From: Clostridia bacterium
GTDB lineage: Bacteria; Bacillota; Clostridia; Christensenellales; Aristaeellaceae
Length of the DNA: 11,995 bases
Assembly: GCA_017471125.1 (NCBI GenBank)
Contig: JAFUWR010000165.1
Location: 1 to 11,995 of the forward strand
Direction: 5' to 3'
Positions within the stretch are counted from its first letter, which is position 1. Each line of letters opens with the position of its first letter. The position numbers and the translations under genes are program-made. The notes under the pieces are model-generated. The model ran no database searches. It was given only the letters and a program-made list of their open reading frames with translations, and had not been told where the DNA came from. Shown piece after piece: positions 1 to 6,090 of the stretch.

Positions 1-674
1 AGCGGCAGCGCCAGCATGGCGAACGCCTGCATGCCGAAGTTGACGCCGAACAGGTGATACCCCCCGCCCTGCAGGCCCCACCAGGCCATGTAGCCTACGA
101 TCACCGGCAGGGACAGCCACCATTTCGTGATGAACAGGTAGAACAGGACCATCAGGAGGACGCCCTTCCACCCGTAGTCCACGTATTTAGTGAACCGCCA
201 TATGAACAGCGCGAGCGCCACCGTCAGCGTGAGCTGCTTCTCCCGTATCGTCCATATGACCATCACACCCAGCACCAGCGTCAGGAAGATGCTGGGGTGG
301 CCCCAGCTCTGCACGTAGAAGTTCACCACCGCGCCGACCGGGTTGTCCTTGAAGGCGATGGCGTACATGGACGGGAAGGTGTGGTCCAGCGCCAGCGCGT
401 AGAAGGGCTGGGAGATCAGCCCCACCAGCGCCAGCCGGGACAGGTACTTCACGTGGTCCTTGGTGTACACGCAGCCCGCCGCGATGCAGAAGGCGTAGAT
501 GGGAAAGGCCGTGCGGCCGATGATGCGCATCAGCGTGGAGTGGAACAGCATCTTGCCGGTGTGGTCGATGAGCATCGTCAGCATCGCGACCAGCTTGAGC
601 AGATTGGTGTCGCTGTTCAGGTCCACGTGGCTGTACGCCAGCGGCCACTTCGCCTTGCTCTTGGTTGCGGACAT
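1..674 (-). CDS. TraX family membrane protein (3' end cut by window edge)
   Basis: The first 224 codons are visible; the C-terminus lies beyond position 1. The N-terminal part reads LLKLVAMLTMLIDHTGKM, close to the K-x-A-x-x-T-M-x-x-D-H signature of the TraX family (PF05857). After it come IGRTAFPIYAF and several hydrophobic segments (about residues 50-67, 77-93, 125-142, 150-160, 168-190), so a multi-pass membrane protein. TraX was named for acetylation of F-pilin in E. coli; chromosomal Firmicute members have no settled function and an acyltransferase role is only inference. The ATG at 672-674 is preceded by GGAGG (spacing about 4), in the 18-bp gap after the ROK gene, so the two are probably co-transcribed. 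No conjugation genes are nearby. Family call is firm, substrate unknown. Confidence 0.85.
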   Translation of the reverse strand, partial: MSATKSKAKWPLAYSHVDLNSDTNLLKLVAMLTMLIDHTGKMLFHSTLMRIIGRTAFPIYAFCIAAGCVYTKDHVKYLSRLALVGLISQPFYALALDHTFPSMYAIAFKDNPVGAVVNFYVQSWGHPSIFLTLVLGVMVIWTIREKQLTLTVALALFIWRFTKYVDYGWKGVLLMVLFYLFITKWWLSLPVIVGYMAWWGLQGGGYHLFGVNFGMQAFAMLALP

Positions 675-692
675 ATTACCTCCGGGTCAGGG

Positions 693-1574
693 TCATTGGT
701 TCTTGAGCGCGTCGAAGGCCAGCAGCAGCCCGCCGGCCACGCCTGCGTCGTCGCCCAGGGCGGGCGGCACGATGTAGCGGGCGATGGACTCGGTCACGGC
801 CCGGTGCGCCACGTAGCCGTTCAGCTTCTCCACCACCAGCCAGTGGATGTCCGCAAACAGGCTCCGATGGTGCATCACGCCGCCGCCCAGCACGATGCGC
901 TCCGGGGACAGGAGCAGTATGGTGTTGACGCACATCTGCGCCAGGTATTCGGCCTCCAGCGCCCAGCCGGGGTGGTCGTCGGGCAGGTCTTCCGCCTTCA
1001 TCCCCCACCGCTTTTCGATGGCCTTGCCGGACGCCAGCCCCTCGAGGCAGCCGTCGTGGTAGGCGCAGAAGCCCTTCGGCGCGGGGTCGGTCGGGTCGGG
1101 GCGCAGCAGCATGTGGCCCATCTCCGGGTGGACCAGGCCGTGCAGCAGCTTTCCCGTCACCATCGCGCCGCCGCCGATGCCGGTGCTGATGTTGTAGTAG
1201 ACCAGGCTGTTCACGCCCACGCCCGCGCCCAGGTTGGCTTCAGCCAGCGCCGAGGCGTTCACGTCGGTGTCGATGCCCACGGGCACGTCCATGGCCTCCA
1301 TCAGCGTCCTGCGCAGCGGGTAGTGCTCCCACCCCGCCTTGGGCGTGGTGGTGATGGTGCCGTAATCCGGGCTCTTCGGGTCCAGGTCCAGCGGGCCGAA
1401 GCTGCCGATGCCCAGCGCGTCCACACGCTTGCCGTGGAAGAAGCCGATGACGTCGGCGACGGTCTCCTCCGGCAGCCGCGTGGGGATGGCCCGGCGCTCG
1501 CTGACGCGGCCCCGCTCGTTGCCGATGGCGCATACCACCGCGGTACCGCCGGCCTTGATCGCTCCCAGGCGCAT
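693..1574 (-). CDS. ROK family sugar kinase, fructokinase-like
   Basis: This 293-residue protein matches the ROK fructokinase group (Bacillus YdhR/GmuE type), cytoplasmic enzymes that phosphorylate fructose or a related sugar with ATP. Visible marks: an N-terminal phosphate-binding loop (GAIKAGGTAVVCAIG, residues 4-18); the D-x-D-x-N segment IDTDVNASAL (101-110), with D104 the likely catalytic base; STGIGGG (130-136); and a structural zinc site made by HPEMGH (149-154) with the C170/H173/C176 cluster. The length is normal. The ATG at 1572-1574 has a strong SD (AGAGGGGG) about 8 bases upstream. Oddities: the loop usually reads E-A-G-G-T-K in this group, but here E is K (residue 7) and K is A (residue 12). 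A terminator precedes the gene and the SD can be sequestered in a hairpin. Substrate is unproven; the family call is firm. Confidence 0.88.
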   Translation of the reverse strand: MRLGAIKAGGTAVVCAIGNERGRVSERRAIPTRLPEETVADVIGFFHGKRVDALGIGSFGPLDLDPKSPDYGTITTTPKAGWEHYPLRRTLMEAMDVPVGIDTDVNASALAEANLGAGVGVNSLVYYNISTGIGGGAMVTGKLLHGLVHPEMGHMLLRPDPTDPAPKGFCAYHDGCLEGLASGKAIEKRWGMKAEDLPDDHPGWALEAEYLAQMCVNTILLLSPERIVLGGGVMHHRSLFADIHWLVVEKLNGYVAHRAVTESIARYIVPPALGDDAGVAGGLLLAFDALKNQ

Positions 1575-1582
1575 ATTGGTGT

Positions 1583-1611
1583 CCCCCTCTTTTGACGGCC
1601 TGAAAAGAGGG
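1583..1611 (-). promoter_or_regulatory. Hairpin that can sequester the ROK gene ribosome site
   Basis: On the minus-strand transcript, CCCTCTTTT (1603-1611) is perfectly complementary to AAAAGAGGG (1585-1593), giving a 9-bp stem with a 9-nt loop. The right arm contains the A-G-A-G-G-G of the SD for the ATG at 1574. The left arm overlaps the 3' arm and U-tract of the preceding terminator hairpin, so the two folds exclude each other. The complementarity is seen directly; regulation is inferred. Confidence 0.45.
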
Positions 1612-1628
1612 CGGTCAGAGCCGCCCCC
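1603..1628 (-). terminator. Intrinsic terminator after the histidine kinase
   Basis: Reading the minus strand, GGGGGCGG (1621-1628), loop CTCTGA, then CCGCCCTC (1607-1614) forms an 8-bp stem including one G-U wobble, followed directly by TTTT (1603-1606). It starts about 10 bases after the kinase stop codon. The U-tract is short, so termination may be incomplete. Confidence 0.6.
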
Positions 1629-1638
1629 GTCCTTTGTG

Positions 1639-3405
1639 TCATTCGTCGTCGTCGAAAATGGTATCCTGGTCGGGCGATTCCGGGGACGCCAGCGGTAGCG
1701 TGATCAGGAACTCGGTGCCCTCGCCCAGCTTGGACTGCACCTCGATCTCTCCGCCCATGGACTTCACGATGTGCTTGACGATGGCGAGGCCCAGGCCCGT
1801 GCCGCCCATCTGCCGGGAGCGGCCCTTGTCCACCCGGTAGAAGCGCTCGAACAGCCGGGGCAGGTGCTCCTCGGCGATGCCGATGCCGGTGTCGGAGATG
1901 GTGACGTTGGCCTGGTTCTCGTCGGAGAACACCTGCACCGTCACCGACCCGCCGGGCTTGTTGTACTTGATGGCGTTCTCGGTCAGGTTGATGAGCAGCT
2001 GCTCCACCCGGTCGGGGTTGCCCATGATGTACACGGGCTTGTCGTTCAGGCGGTTGTTGATGGTCACCTGCTTGTCCGCGGCGTGGATGGACAGCATCTC
2101 GCAGACATCGTGGGCTTTCTTGTCCAGCCGGATGCGCTCGATGGCCACCTCGGTATCGCCGGATTCCAGCTTGCTGATGGAGAGGATGTCGTTGATGAGG
2201 CGGGTGAGCCGCTCGGTCTCCATCATGATGATGCGCAGGAACTTGTGCGCCATCTCGGGGTTGTCTATGGCTCCGGCGTCGAGGGTCTCCACGAAGCCCT
2301 GGATGCTGGTCAGCGGGGTCTTTAGCTCGTGGGACACGTTGGCGGCGAAGTCCGTGCGCACCTGCTCGAGCCTCCGAAGCTCGGTGATGTCCTCCACGAT
2401 GGCCAGCGCGCCGACGATGCGGCCGTCCTGGCGCATGCAGGACACGTAGAGCCGCAGCGGCCGGTGCCCGCGGCCCACGGCGGTGCGGGCGGCGACCTCA
2501 TTGGTGTAGACGCCGTCCTGGTGCATGGCCTCCTTGAACAGCTCGTCCAGCTTCACGTCCTTGGAGGCCTGGTTGATGTACATGCCCTCGGCGTTGCCCA
2601 CGATGCCCAGCAGCTTCTTGGCGATGGACGTGACGAAGATGACCCGCAGCCCGTCGTCCACGGCGATGATGCCGTTCTGCATCTGGGACATGACCATGCT
2701 GAGCACATGGTTTCGGTTCCTCTGTCTGAATACGCGATCCTGTATCCTGGCGATGGTGGCGTTGTAGGCCTCGACCTCCGGGTCGTCCCGGGAGAAGCCC
2801 TCGATGCGCGCCTCGAAGTTGCCCTCGGAGAACTGGTCCAGCGCCCGCATGACGCTGTTCAGGTACCGCTCCCGGCGGCGCATGTAGATGAGCACCGTCA
2901 GGAAGGCGACCATCGCGAGGCCGAACACCGCGCCGAACAGCACCAGCGCGTGGCGCTCGGACACCACGGTCCAGACGCTGGCCTCCCGGGCCTCAAAGAC
3001 CAAAAACGCGCCATCCTCGTAACGATAGATGGCGAACATTTCGACCTTCTTGTCGGCGCTCAGGTGCCGTCCCAGCACGACGGCGTCCGTCTGCGCGGCC
3101 TGCTTCTCCTCGTCGGTGAGCGCGGCGTGGATGCCGCCCTCCGGGTTGCTGTGGATCAGCTCGCCCGCGTCTGAATACAGGCCCGCCGCCGTCCGCTGCG
3201 TCGCCGTGAGGCCGTCCAGCAGGGCGATACGCTCCTCGGTATCGAAATCCCTGCTGATCGTCGATATGTTCGCGCAGAAGCTGTTGAGCGTGGCGCGAAG
3301 GTCGGCGTTTTCCTCATCGGCGAGCTGGGAGCAGTTATAGGAATACAACAGCGCCAGCGCCGCCAGGGAGATCAGGGTCACAATGAAAGCGACCCTTGAC
3401 CTCAT
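1639..3405 (-). CDS. PhoR-like sensor histidine kinase
   Basis: A 588-residue membrane sensor kinase that autophosphorylates on histidine and passes phosphate to the response regulator encoded just upstream. Order of parts: TM1 (about 4-23), an extracytoplasmic domain of some 125 residues, TM2 (about 153-175), a HAMP-like linker (176-228), a PAS domain (about 236-345), a HisKA domain with AANVSHELKTPLTSIQGF (H359 is the phosphate acceptor), and an ATPase domain with N-box NLTENAIK (473-480), G1 box DTGIGIAEEHLPRLFERFYR (505-524) and G2 box GGTGLGLAI (534-542). The C-terminus is an acidic tail. Its ATG overlaps the stop of the response regulator (ATGA), indicating translational coupling. The layout resembles PhoR or WalK; the absence of walH/walI-like genes downstream favours PhoR. 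The signal, phosphate or otherwise, cannot be read from sequence. Confidence 0.92.
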   Translation of the reverse strand: MRSRVAFIVTLISLAALALLYSYNCSQLADEENADLRATLNSFCANISTISRDFDTEERIALLDGLTATQRTAAGLYSDAGELIHSNPEGGIHAALTDEEKQAAQTDAVVLGRHLSADKKVEMFAIYRYEDGAFLVFEAREASVWTVVSERHALVLFGAVFGLAMVAFLTVLIYMRRRERYLNSVMRALDQFSEGNFEARIEGFSRDDPEVEAYNATIARIQDRVFRQRNRNHVLSMVMSQMQNGIIAVDDGLRVIFVTSIAKKLLGIVGNAEGMYINQASKDVKLDELFKEAMHQDGVYTNEVAARTAVGRGHRPLRLYVSCMRQDGRIVGALAIVEDITELRRLEQVRTDFAANVSHELKTPLTSIQGFVETLDAGAIDNPEMAHKFLRIIMMETERLTRLINDILSISKLESGDTEVAIERIRLDKKAHDVCEMLSIHAADKQVTINNRLNDKPVYIMGNPDRVEQLLINLTENAIKYNKPGGSVTVQVFSDENQANVTISDTGIGIAEEHLPRLFERFYRVDKGRSRQMGGTGLGLAIVKHIVKSMGGEIEVQSKLGEGTEFLITLPLASPESPDQDTIFDDDE

Positions 3406-4103
3406 ATGCGATTCTCCTGACGGTCGTTGAATTTATAGCCGACGCCGCGGATGGTCTCGATATAGTGCGCGTCGTCGCCCAGCTTCTGGCGGATGTGGCG
3501 GATGTGCACGTCAACGGTGCGGGTCTCGCCGTAGAACTCGTAGCCCCAGATGCGGTCCAGCAGGAAATCGCGGGTCAGCACCTTGCCGCGGCTCAGGACC
3601 AGCAGCTTCAAAAGCTCGAACTCCTTGAGGGTCAGGCTCAGCTTTTCGCCGTTGCGGAAGGCTTCATAGTTGCCGACGTCGATGGTCAGGCCGCCCACGT
3701 GGAGGATGCCCTCCTCCTCGTTCTGGGGCGCGGCGCGGCGCAGTAGGGCCTTCACGCGGGCGATCAGCTCGCGCACGGAGAAGGGCTTGGTGATGTAGTC
3801 GTCCGCGCCCAGCTCCAGGCCCAGGATCTTGTCCACCTCGTCGCCCTTGGCGGTCAGCATGATGATCGGGATATCGGCGGTCGTGGGCGCGCTCTTCAGG
3901 CGGCGGCAGACCTCCATGCCGTCGATGCCGGGCAGCATAATGTCCAGCAGTACCATCGCGGGACGCTCATGTGCGCAAACCACCAGCGCGTCTTCGCCTG
4001 TGGCAGCGGTAACGACGCGGTAGCCGGAGGCCTCCAAGTTGAATGAAAGCAGCTCGAGGATATGGGCTTCGTCGTCAACGGCCAGGATCAGTTCATTTGC
4101 CAT
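3402..4103 (-). CDS. OmpR/PhoB-family response regulator
   Basis: This 233-residue cytoplasmic DNA-binding regulator has a receiver domain (about 4-118) with acidic pair D10/D11, phospho-acceptor D54 in LLDIMLPGIDG, T84 and K106 (ITKPF), and a C-terminal winged-helix domain (about 125-226) ending in RTVDVHIRHIRQKLGD and IRGVGYKF, typical of PhoB/PhoP/WalR types. It is the partner of the overlapping kinase. The ATG at 4101-4103 is preceded by GAGG at 8-9 bases. The gene lies 54 bp after nrdR on the same strand. A GATAAT element at 4139-4144 could be a -10, but no good -35 sits at the right distance, so expression may depend on the nrdR promoter. PhoP is the likely identity but is not proven. 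Confidence 0.92.
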   Translation of the reverse strand: MANELILAVDDEAHILELLSFNLEASGYRVVTAATGEDALVVCAHERPAMVLLDIMLPGIDGMEVCRRLKSAPTTADIPIIMLTAKGDEVDKILGLELGADDYITKPFSVRELIARVKALLRRAAPQNEEEGILHVGGLTIDVGNYEAFRNGEKLSLTLKEFELLKLLVLSRGKVLTRDFLLDRIWGYEFYGETRTVDVHIRHIRQKLGDDAHYIETIRGVGYKFNDRQENRI

Positions 4104-4157
4104 GTGCGTGTCCTCTTTCCTTTTAGTTTTGTATTGGCATTATCTGTCGGCGGGGCC

Positions 4158-4655
4158 TCAGCCCTTTGACGTGTTCGCCTCGCCATCAGTTGTACCCGGG
4201 TCAAAGTCCATCAGCAGCTTGTTGAGCTCGTCGCGGAAGGACTGGATGTCGCGGAACTGGCGGTAGACCGACGCGAAGCGCACGTAGGCCACCTCGTCCA
4301 GGTCCTTGAGCCCGTCCATCACCAGCTCGCCGATCATCTTGCTGGTGATCTCGCTGTCCGCCTGGGCGTTCAGCTTCTGCTCGATGCTGCGGGTCAGCTC
4401 CTCGATCTTCTCGAGCGAAACCGGCCGCTTCTCGCAGGCCTTCACGATGCCCACGCGCAGCTTGTTGACGTCGAAGGTCTCCCGCGTCTGGTCCTTCTTG
4501 ACGACCATCATCGGCACCAGGTCGATGCGCTCGTAGGTCGTGAAGCGCCGGCCGCACTTCTCACATTCCCGGCGGCGGCGAATGGTCGTGGCGTCCTCGC
4601 TCTGGCGGGAATCCACCACCCGGCTTTGCGTACATCCGCAATAGGCGCATTTCAT
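4158..4655 (-). CDS. nrdR: Transcriptional repressor NrdR
   Basis: NrdR is a nucleotide-sensing repressor of ribonucleotide reductase genes. The 165-residue product starts MKCAYCGC and has an N-terminal zinc ribbon (C3, C6, then C31 and C34 in CEKCGRRFTTYER) followed by an ATP-cone domain (about 46-136, VVKKDQTRETFDVNKLRVGI and onwards). RFASVYRQFRDIQSF near the C-terminus is characteristic. I use the family start M-K-C at 4655; an ATG two codons upstream (4661) and a longer frame to 4688 also exist. AGAGGTG (4664-4670) lies 4 bases from the 4661 ATG and 10 from 4655, so either could be used. A near-consensus promoter precedes it. No ribonucleotide reductase gene is in the window. Confidence 0.95.
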   Translation of the reverse strand: MKCAYCGCTQSRVVDSRQSEDATTIRRRRECEKCGRRFTTYERIDLVPMMVVKKDQTRETFDVNKLRVGIVKACEKRPVSLEKIEELTRSIEQKLNAQADSEITSKMIGELVMDGLKDLDEVAYVRFASVYRQFRDIQSFRDELNKLLMDFDPGTTDGEANTSKG

Positions 4656-4663
4656 CAGCATCT

Positions 4664-4670
4664 CACCTCT
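4664..4670 (-). promoter_or_regulatory. Ribosome binding site of nrdR
   Basis: AGAGGTG on the minus strand. It excludes the longer frame beginning at 4688, because it lies inside that extension and next to the M-L-M-K-C starts. It does not separate the ATG at 4661 from that at 4655. Confidence 0.6.
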
Positions 4671-4679
4671 TGCATCCCT

Positions 4680-4708
4680 ATTATACACAATTTGTTACGC
4701 AAAGTCCA
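4680..4708 (-). promoter_or_regulatory. Sigma-A promoter of nrdR
   Basis: Minus strand: -35 TGGACT (4703-4708, 4/6), a 17-bp spacer and a perfect -10 TATAAT (4680-4685). Transcription would begin near 4673, giving a leader of under 20 bases. The spacer holds ACAAATTGT, a short palindrome, but not a full NrdR box. Confidence 0.75.
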
Positions 4709-4746
4709 GCCCTTTTTTTGATTTTCATCGCGGAAACCTAATGCGA

Positions 4747-4998
4747 TCAGGCCTCGCAGCGCTCGCCCTCCACCTCCACCAGTATAACGTCGTCGCCGAT
4801 GCGCCGGACCCGCCGCCAGTCGATGGCCCGGCCGTCCCGCGTCGGACGGATGAGGCTCAACAGTCCCCGCTTCCCCTCGGACACCACCAGCGCCTCCACG
4901 CAGGCCGTCTCGTTCAGGATCAGGTCGATGGGCTTGCCCAGGTTCCTGCCGTCCCGGATGTTGATGACGTCCTTTTCACGAAGCTCCGAAAAACTCAC
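4747..4998 (-). CDS. YlmC/YmxH family sporulation protein (PRC-barrel)
   Basis: An 83-residue protein that fits the YlmC/YmxH family, small PRC-barrel proteins found in spore formers next to sporulation genes. The pattern is clear: SELREKDVINIRDGRNLG (residues 4-21), then DLILNE, and a C-terminal strand RIGDDVILVEVEG. The molecular role is unknown. The start is GTG (4996-4998), supported by GGAGG 8 bases upstream; there is no in-frame ATG near. It is divergent from spoIIGA across a region rich in Spo0A-like boxes and lies upstream of nrdR on the same strand, an association often seen in Clostridia. No terminator with a U-tract is visible between it and nrdR. Confidence 0.85.
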   Translation of the reverse strand: MSFSELREKDVINIRDGRNLGKPIDLILNETACVEALVVSEGKRGLLSLIRPTRDGRAIDWRRVRRIGDDVILVEVEGERCEA

Positions 4999-5077
4999 GC
5001 CGACCGCCTCCCCTTTTATCCATGTTATGGCGACGGGCGTCGTCGGGTGACGAATTTGGCGCGGGACGCGCGGTTTT

Positions 5078-5127
5078 CATCGACAAAAGCAACATTTCCG
5101 TCAAAAAGCGTCGACAGTCTGTCGAAA
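5078..5127. promoter_or_regulatory. Spo0A-box-like sites, ymxH-proximal group
   Basis: Compared with the 0A box TTTGTCRAAA: 5078-5087 on the minus strand (8/10), 5097-5106 plus (TCCGTCAAAA, 8/10) and 5118-5127 plus (TCTGTCGAAA, 9/10). A further core TGTCGA lies on the minus strand at 5111-5116. These sit 80-130 bp upstream of ymxH and could serve either direction. Confidence 0.5.
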
Positions 5128-5161
5128 GCGCCGAAAGCCCTTGCGCCGCGGGGGTTTTGAA

Positions 5162-5171
5162 ATGTGACAAA
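5162..5171 (-). promoter_or_regulatory. Spo0A-box-like site
   Basis: The minus strand reads TTTGTCACAT, 8/10 to TTTGTCRAAA, between the two denser groups of boxes. Weak alone; listed because of the cluster. Confidence 0.35.
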
Positions 5172-5210
5172 GTCCATATCGGGTCATATTCGCAGATCGC
5201 CCTGGGAGTT

Positions 5211-5232
5211 TTTGTCGAAAACTTTGTCGGAT
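5211..5232 (+). promoter_or_regulatory. Tandem Spo0A boxes upstream of spoIIGA
   Basis: TTTGTCGAAA at 5211-5220 is a perfect match to the Spo0A box TTTGTCRAAA. A second site, TTTGTCGGAT at 5223-5232 (8/10), follows in the same orientation with starts 12 bp apart. In Bacillus and Clostridium, phosphorylated Spo0A activates spoIIG from such boxes. Confidence 0.8.
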
Positions 5233-5251
5233 GTTTACATATAGCTCCCAA

Positions 5252-5284
5252 ATCGTCGAAAAATTCGCCGCCGGTTTCGACACC
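5252..5284. promoter_or_regulatory. Spo0A-box-like sites next to the spoIIGA -35
   Basis: ATCGTCGAAA (5252-5261, plus, 8/10) and, on the minus strand, GGTGTCGAAA (5275-5284, 8/10). The second ends 6 bp before the proposed -35, a position suitable for an activator touching RNA polymerase. Confidence 0.6.
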
Positions 5285-5290
5285 GATTTC

Positions 5291-5320
5291 TTGAGAATGT
5301 CCCCCGGTTTCCGCTATCAT
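5291..5320 (+). promoter_or_regulatory. Probable sigma-A promoter of spoIIGA-sigE
   Basis: TTGAGA (5291-5296, 5/6), an 18-bp spacer and TATCAT (5315-5320, 5/6). Transcription would start near 5327, leaving a leader of about 14 bases that just includes the SD. The position downstream of the Spo0A boxes fits an activator-dependent promoter. Confidence 0.6.
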
Positions 5321-5328
5321 GGTCGGGC

Positions 5329-5332
5329 GAGG
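5329..5332 (+). promoter_or_regulatory. Ribosome binding site that sets the spoIIGA start
   Basis: GAGG lies 8 bases before the ATG at 5341. The in-frame GTG at 5332 overlaps it and the ATG at 5335 is only 2 bases away, so both upstream starts are unlikely. Confidence 0.65.
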
Positions 5333-5340
5333 TGATGGAC

Positions 5341-6066
5341 ATGAGCGTCGAGGCGTACTTCCTCTTGAACCAGCTTGCCGACTTCTCCCTGCTCGCGGCG
5401 GTCTCCCGGTCGCTGGGCTGCTTCCGCTTGAGGCGGGCGCTCATGGCCTCCGCGCTGGCCGCGCTCTACGCGGTGCTGGCCCGATTCGCGCCGACGCTTT
5501 CGGCTTGGCCGTGGCAGCTTGGCCTGCTGCCAATCGTGACCGCCCTGTGCGTGGGACGGACGACGCGGCTCACCGGCATGACGGCGGCGCTGTCCCTCGC
5601 CACCACCGCGATAGCGACCGGGGTCTGTTTTACATATCGGGGCGCGGTCGGTTTTGAGCCGCTGGTGCTTCTTCTGCCCTGGCTCCTGACCCTCGCCCCG
5701 CGCGTTCGCCGGGAGGCGCTGGCCGCCGTGCCCGCCACGGTGGAGGTGGCGAACCTGGGCCGCGTCCGCCGGTTCCCCGCCTGCGTGGACACCGGCAATC
5801 GCCTGACGGAGCCGTTCTCCGGCCAGCCGGTGCTGATCGCGAGCGAGGAATTGCTGGGGGACATGCTGCCCGACCGCGGCCTTCGCCGGGTGGCCTACGG
5901 CTCGGTGGGCGGCGGCGGCACGCTCCGATGCTTTCGCCCGGAGGCGCTTAAGATCATACGAAACGGGCGCCGCCAAAGGACGCCCGAGGCGTGGATCGCC
6001 GTCTATCCCGGCAGGCTCCCCGGCGCGTACCAGGCGCTGGCCCCGGCGGCGTTCCTGTTCAGTTGA
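5341..6066 (+). CDS. spoIIGA: SpoIIGA, sigma-E processing aspartic protease
   Basis: SpoIIGA is the membrane-bound aspartic protease that removes the pro-sequence of pro-sigma-E after asymmetric septation. The 241-residue product has five hydrophobic segments in the N-terminal half (about 4-22, 33-49, 58-72, 79-96, 105-119), then a cytoplasmic protease domain with ACVDTGNRLTEPFSGQPV (147-164), where D150 is the catalytic Asp, and VAYGSVGGGGTLRCFRPE (184-201), matching the SVG...FRP segment of the family. It is well below the roughly 300 residues of the Bacillus protein; linker and C-terminal domain are compact, but the key motifs are intact. The start at 5341 is chosen from SD spacing and similarity to SpoIIGA N-termini. 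sigE follows after 24 bp. Confidence 0.93.
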   Translation: MSVEAYFLLNQLADFSLLAAVSRSLGCFRLRRALMASALAALYAVLARFAPTLSAWPWQLGLLPIVTALCVGRTTRLTGMTAALSLATTAIATGVCFTYRGAVGFEPLVLLLPWLLTLAPRVRREALAAVPATVEVANLGRVRRFPACVDTGNRLTEPFSGQPVLIASEELLGDMLPDRGLRRVAYGSVGGGGTLRCFRPEALKIIRNGRRQRTPEAWIAVYPGRLPGAYQALAPAAFLFS

Positions 6067-6090
6067 CACTATTGCAAGGAGGGATCACCC

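Noticed and set aside
54..1595. Long plus-strand open frame of 513 codons opposite TraX and ROK genes
   Set aside because: Rich in His, Val, Gln and Arg as expected of the antisense of high-GC genes; no domain, and both minus-strand genes beneath it have clear family motifs.
2329..3174. Plus-strand open frame of 281 codons opposite the histidine kinase
   Set aside because: It mirrors conserved kinase coding sequence, has no SD or motif, and is compositionally non-protein-like.
4150..4165. Terminator hairpin between nrdR and the response regulator
   Set aside because: Only a 4-bp GGGC/GCCC stem with no U-tract after it.
4686..4702. NrdR box for autoregulation in the nrdR promoter spacer
   Set aside because: Only a short ACAAATTGT palindrome is present; the longer tandem A-C-A-C-x-A-T-A-T type boxes are not seen.
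4699..4730. T-run at 4712-4718 as a terminator
   Set aside because: It is on the plus strand, where no gene ends, and lacks a stable stem; for the minus-strand ymxH it is an A-run.
5022..5294. Open frames of 90-114 codons in both directions inside the ymxH-spoIIGA intergenic region
   Set aside because: They run across the Spo0A boxes and promoter, have no family features and no convincing ribosome sites.
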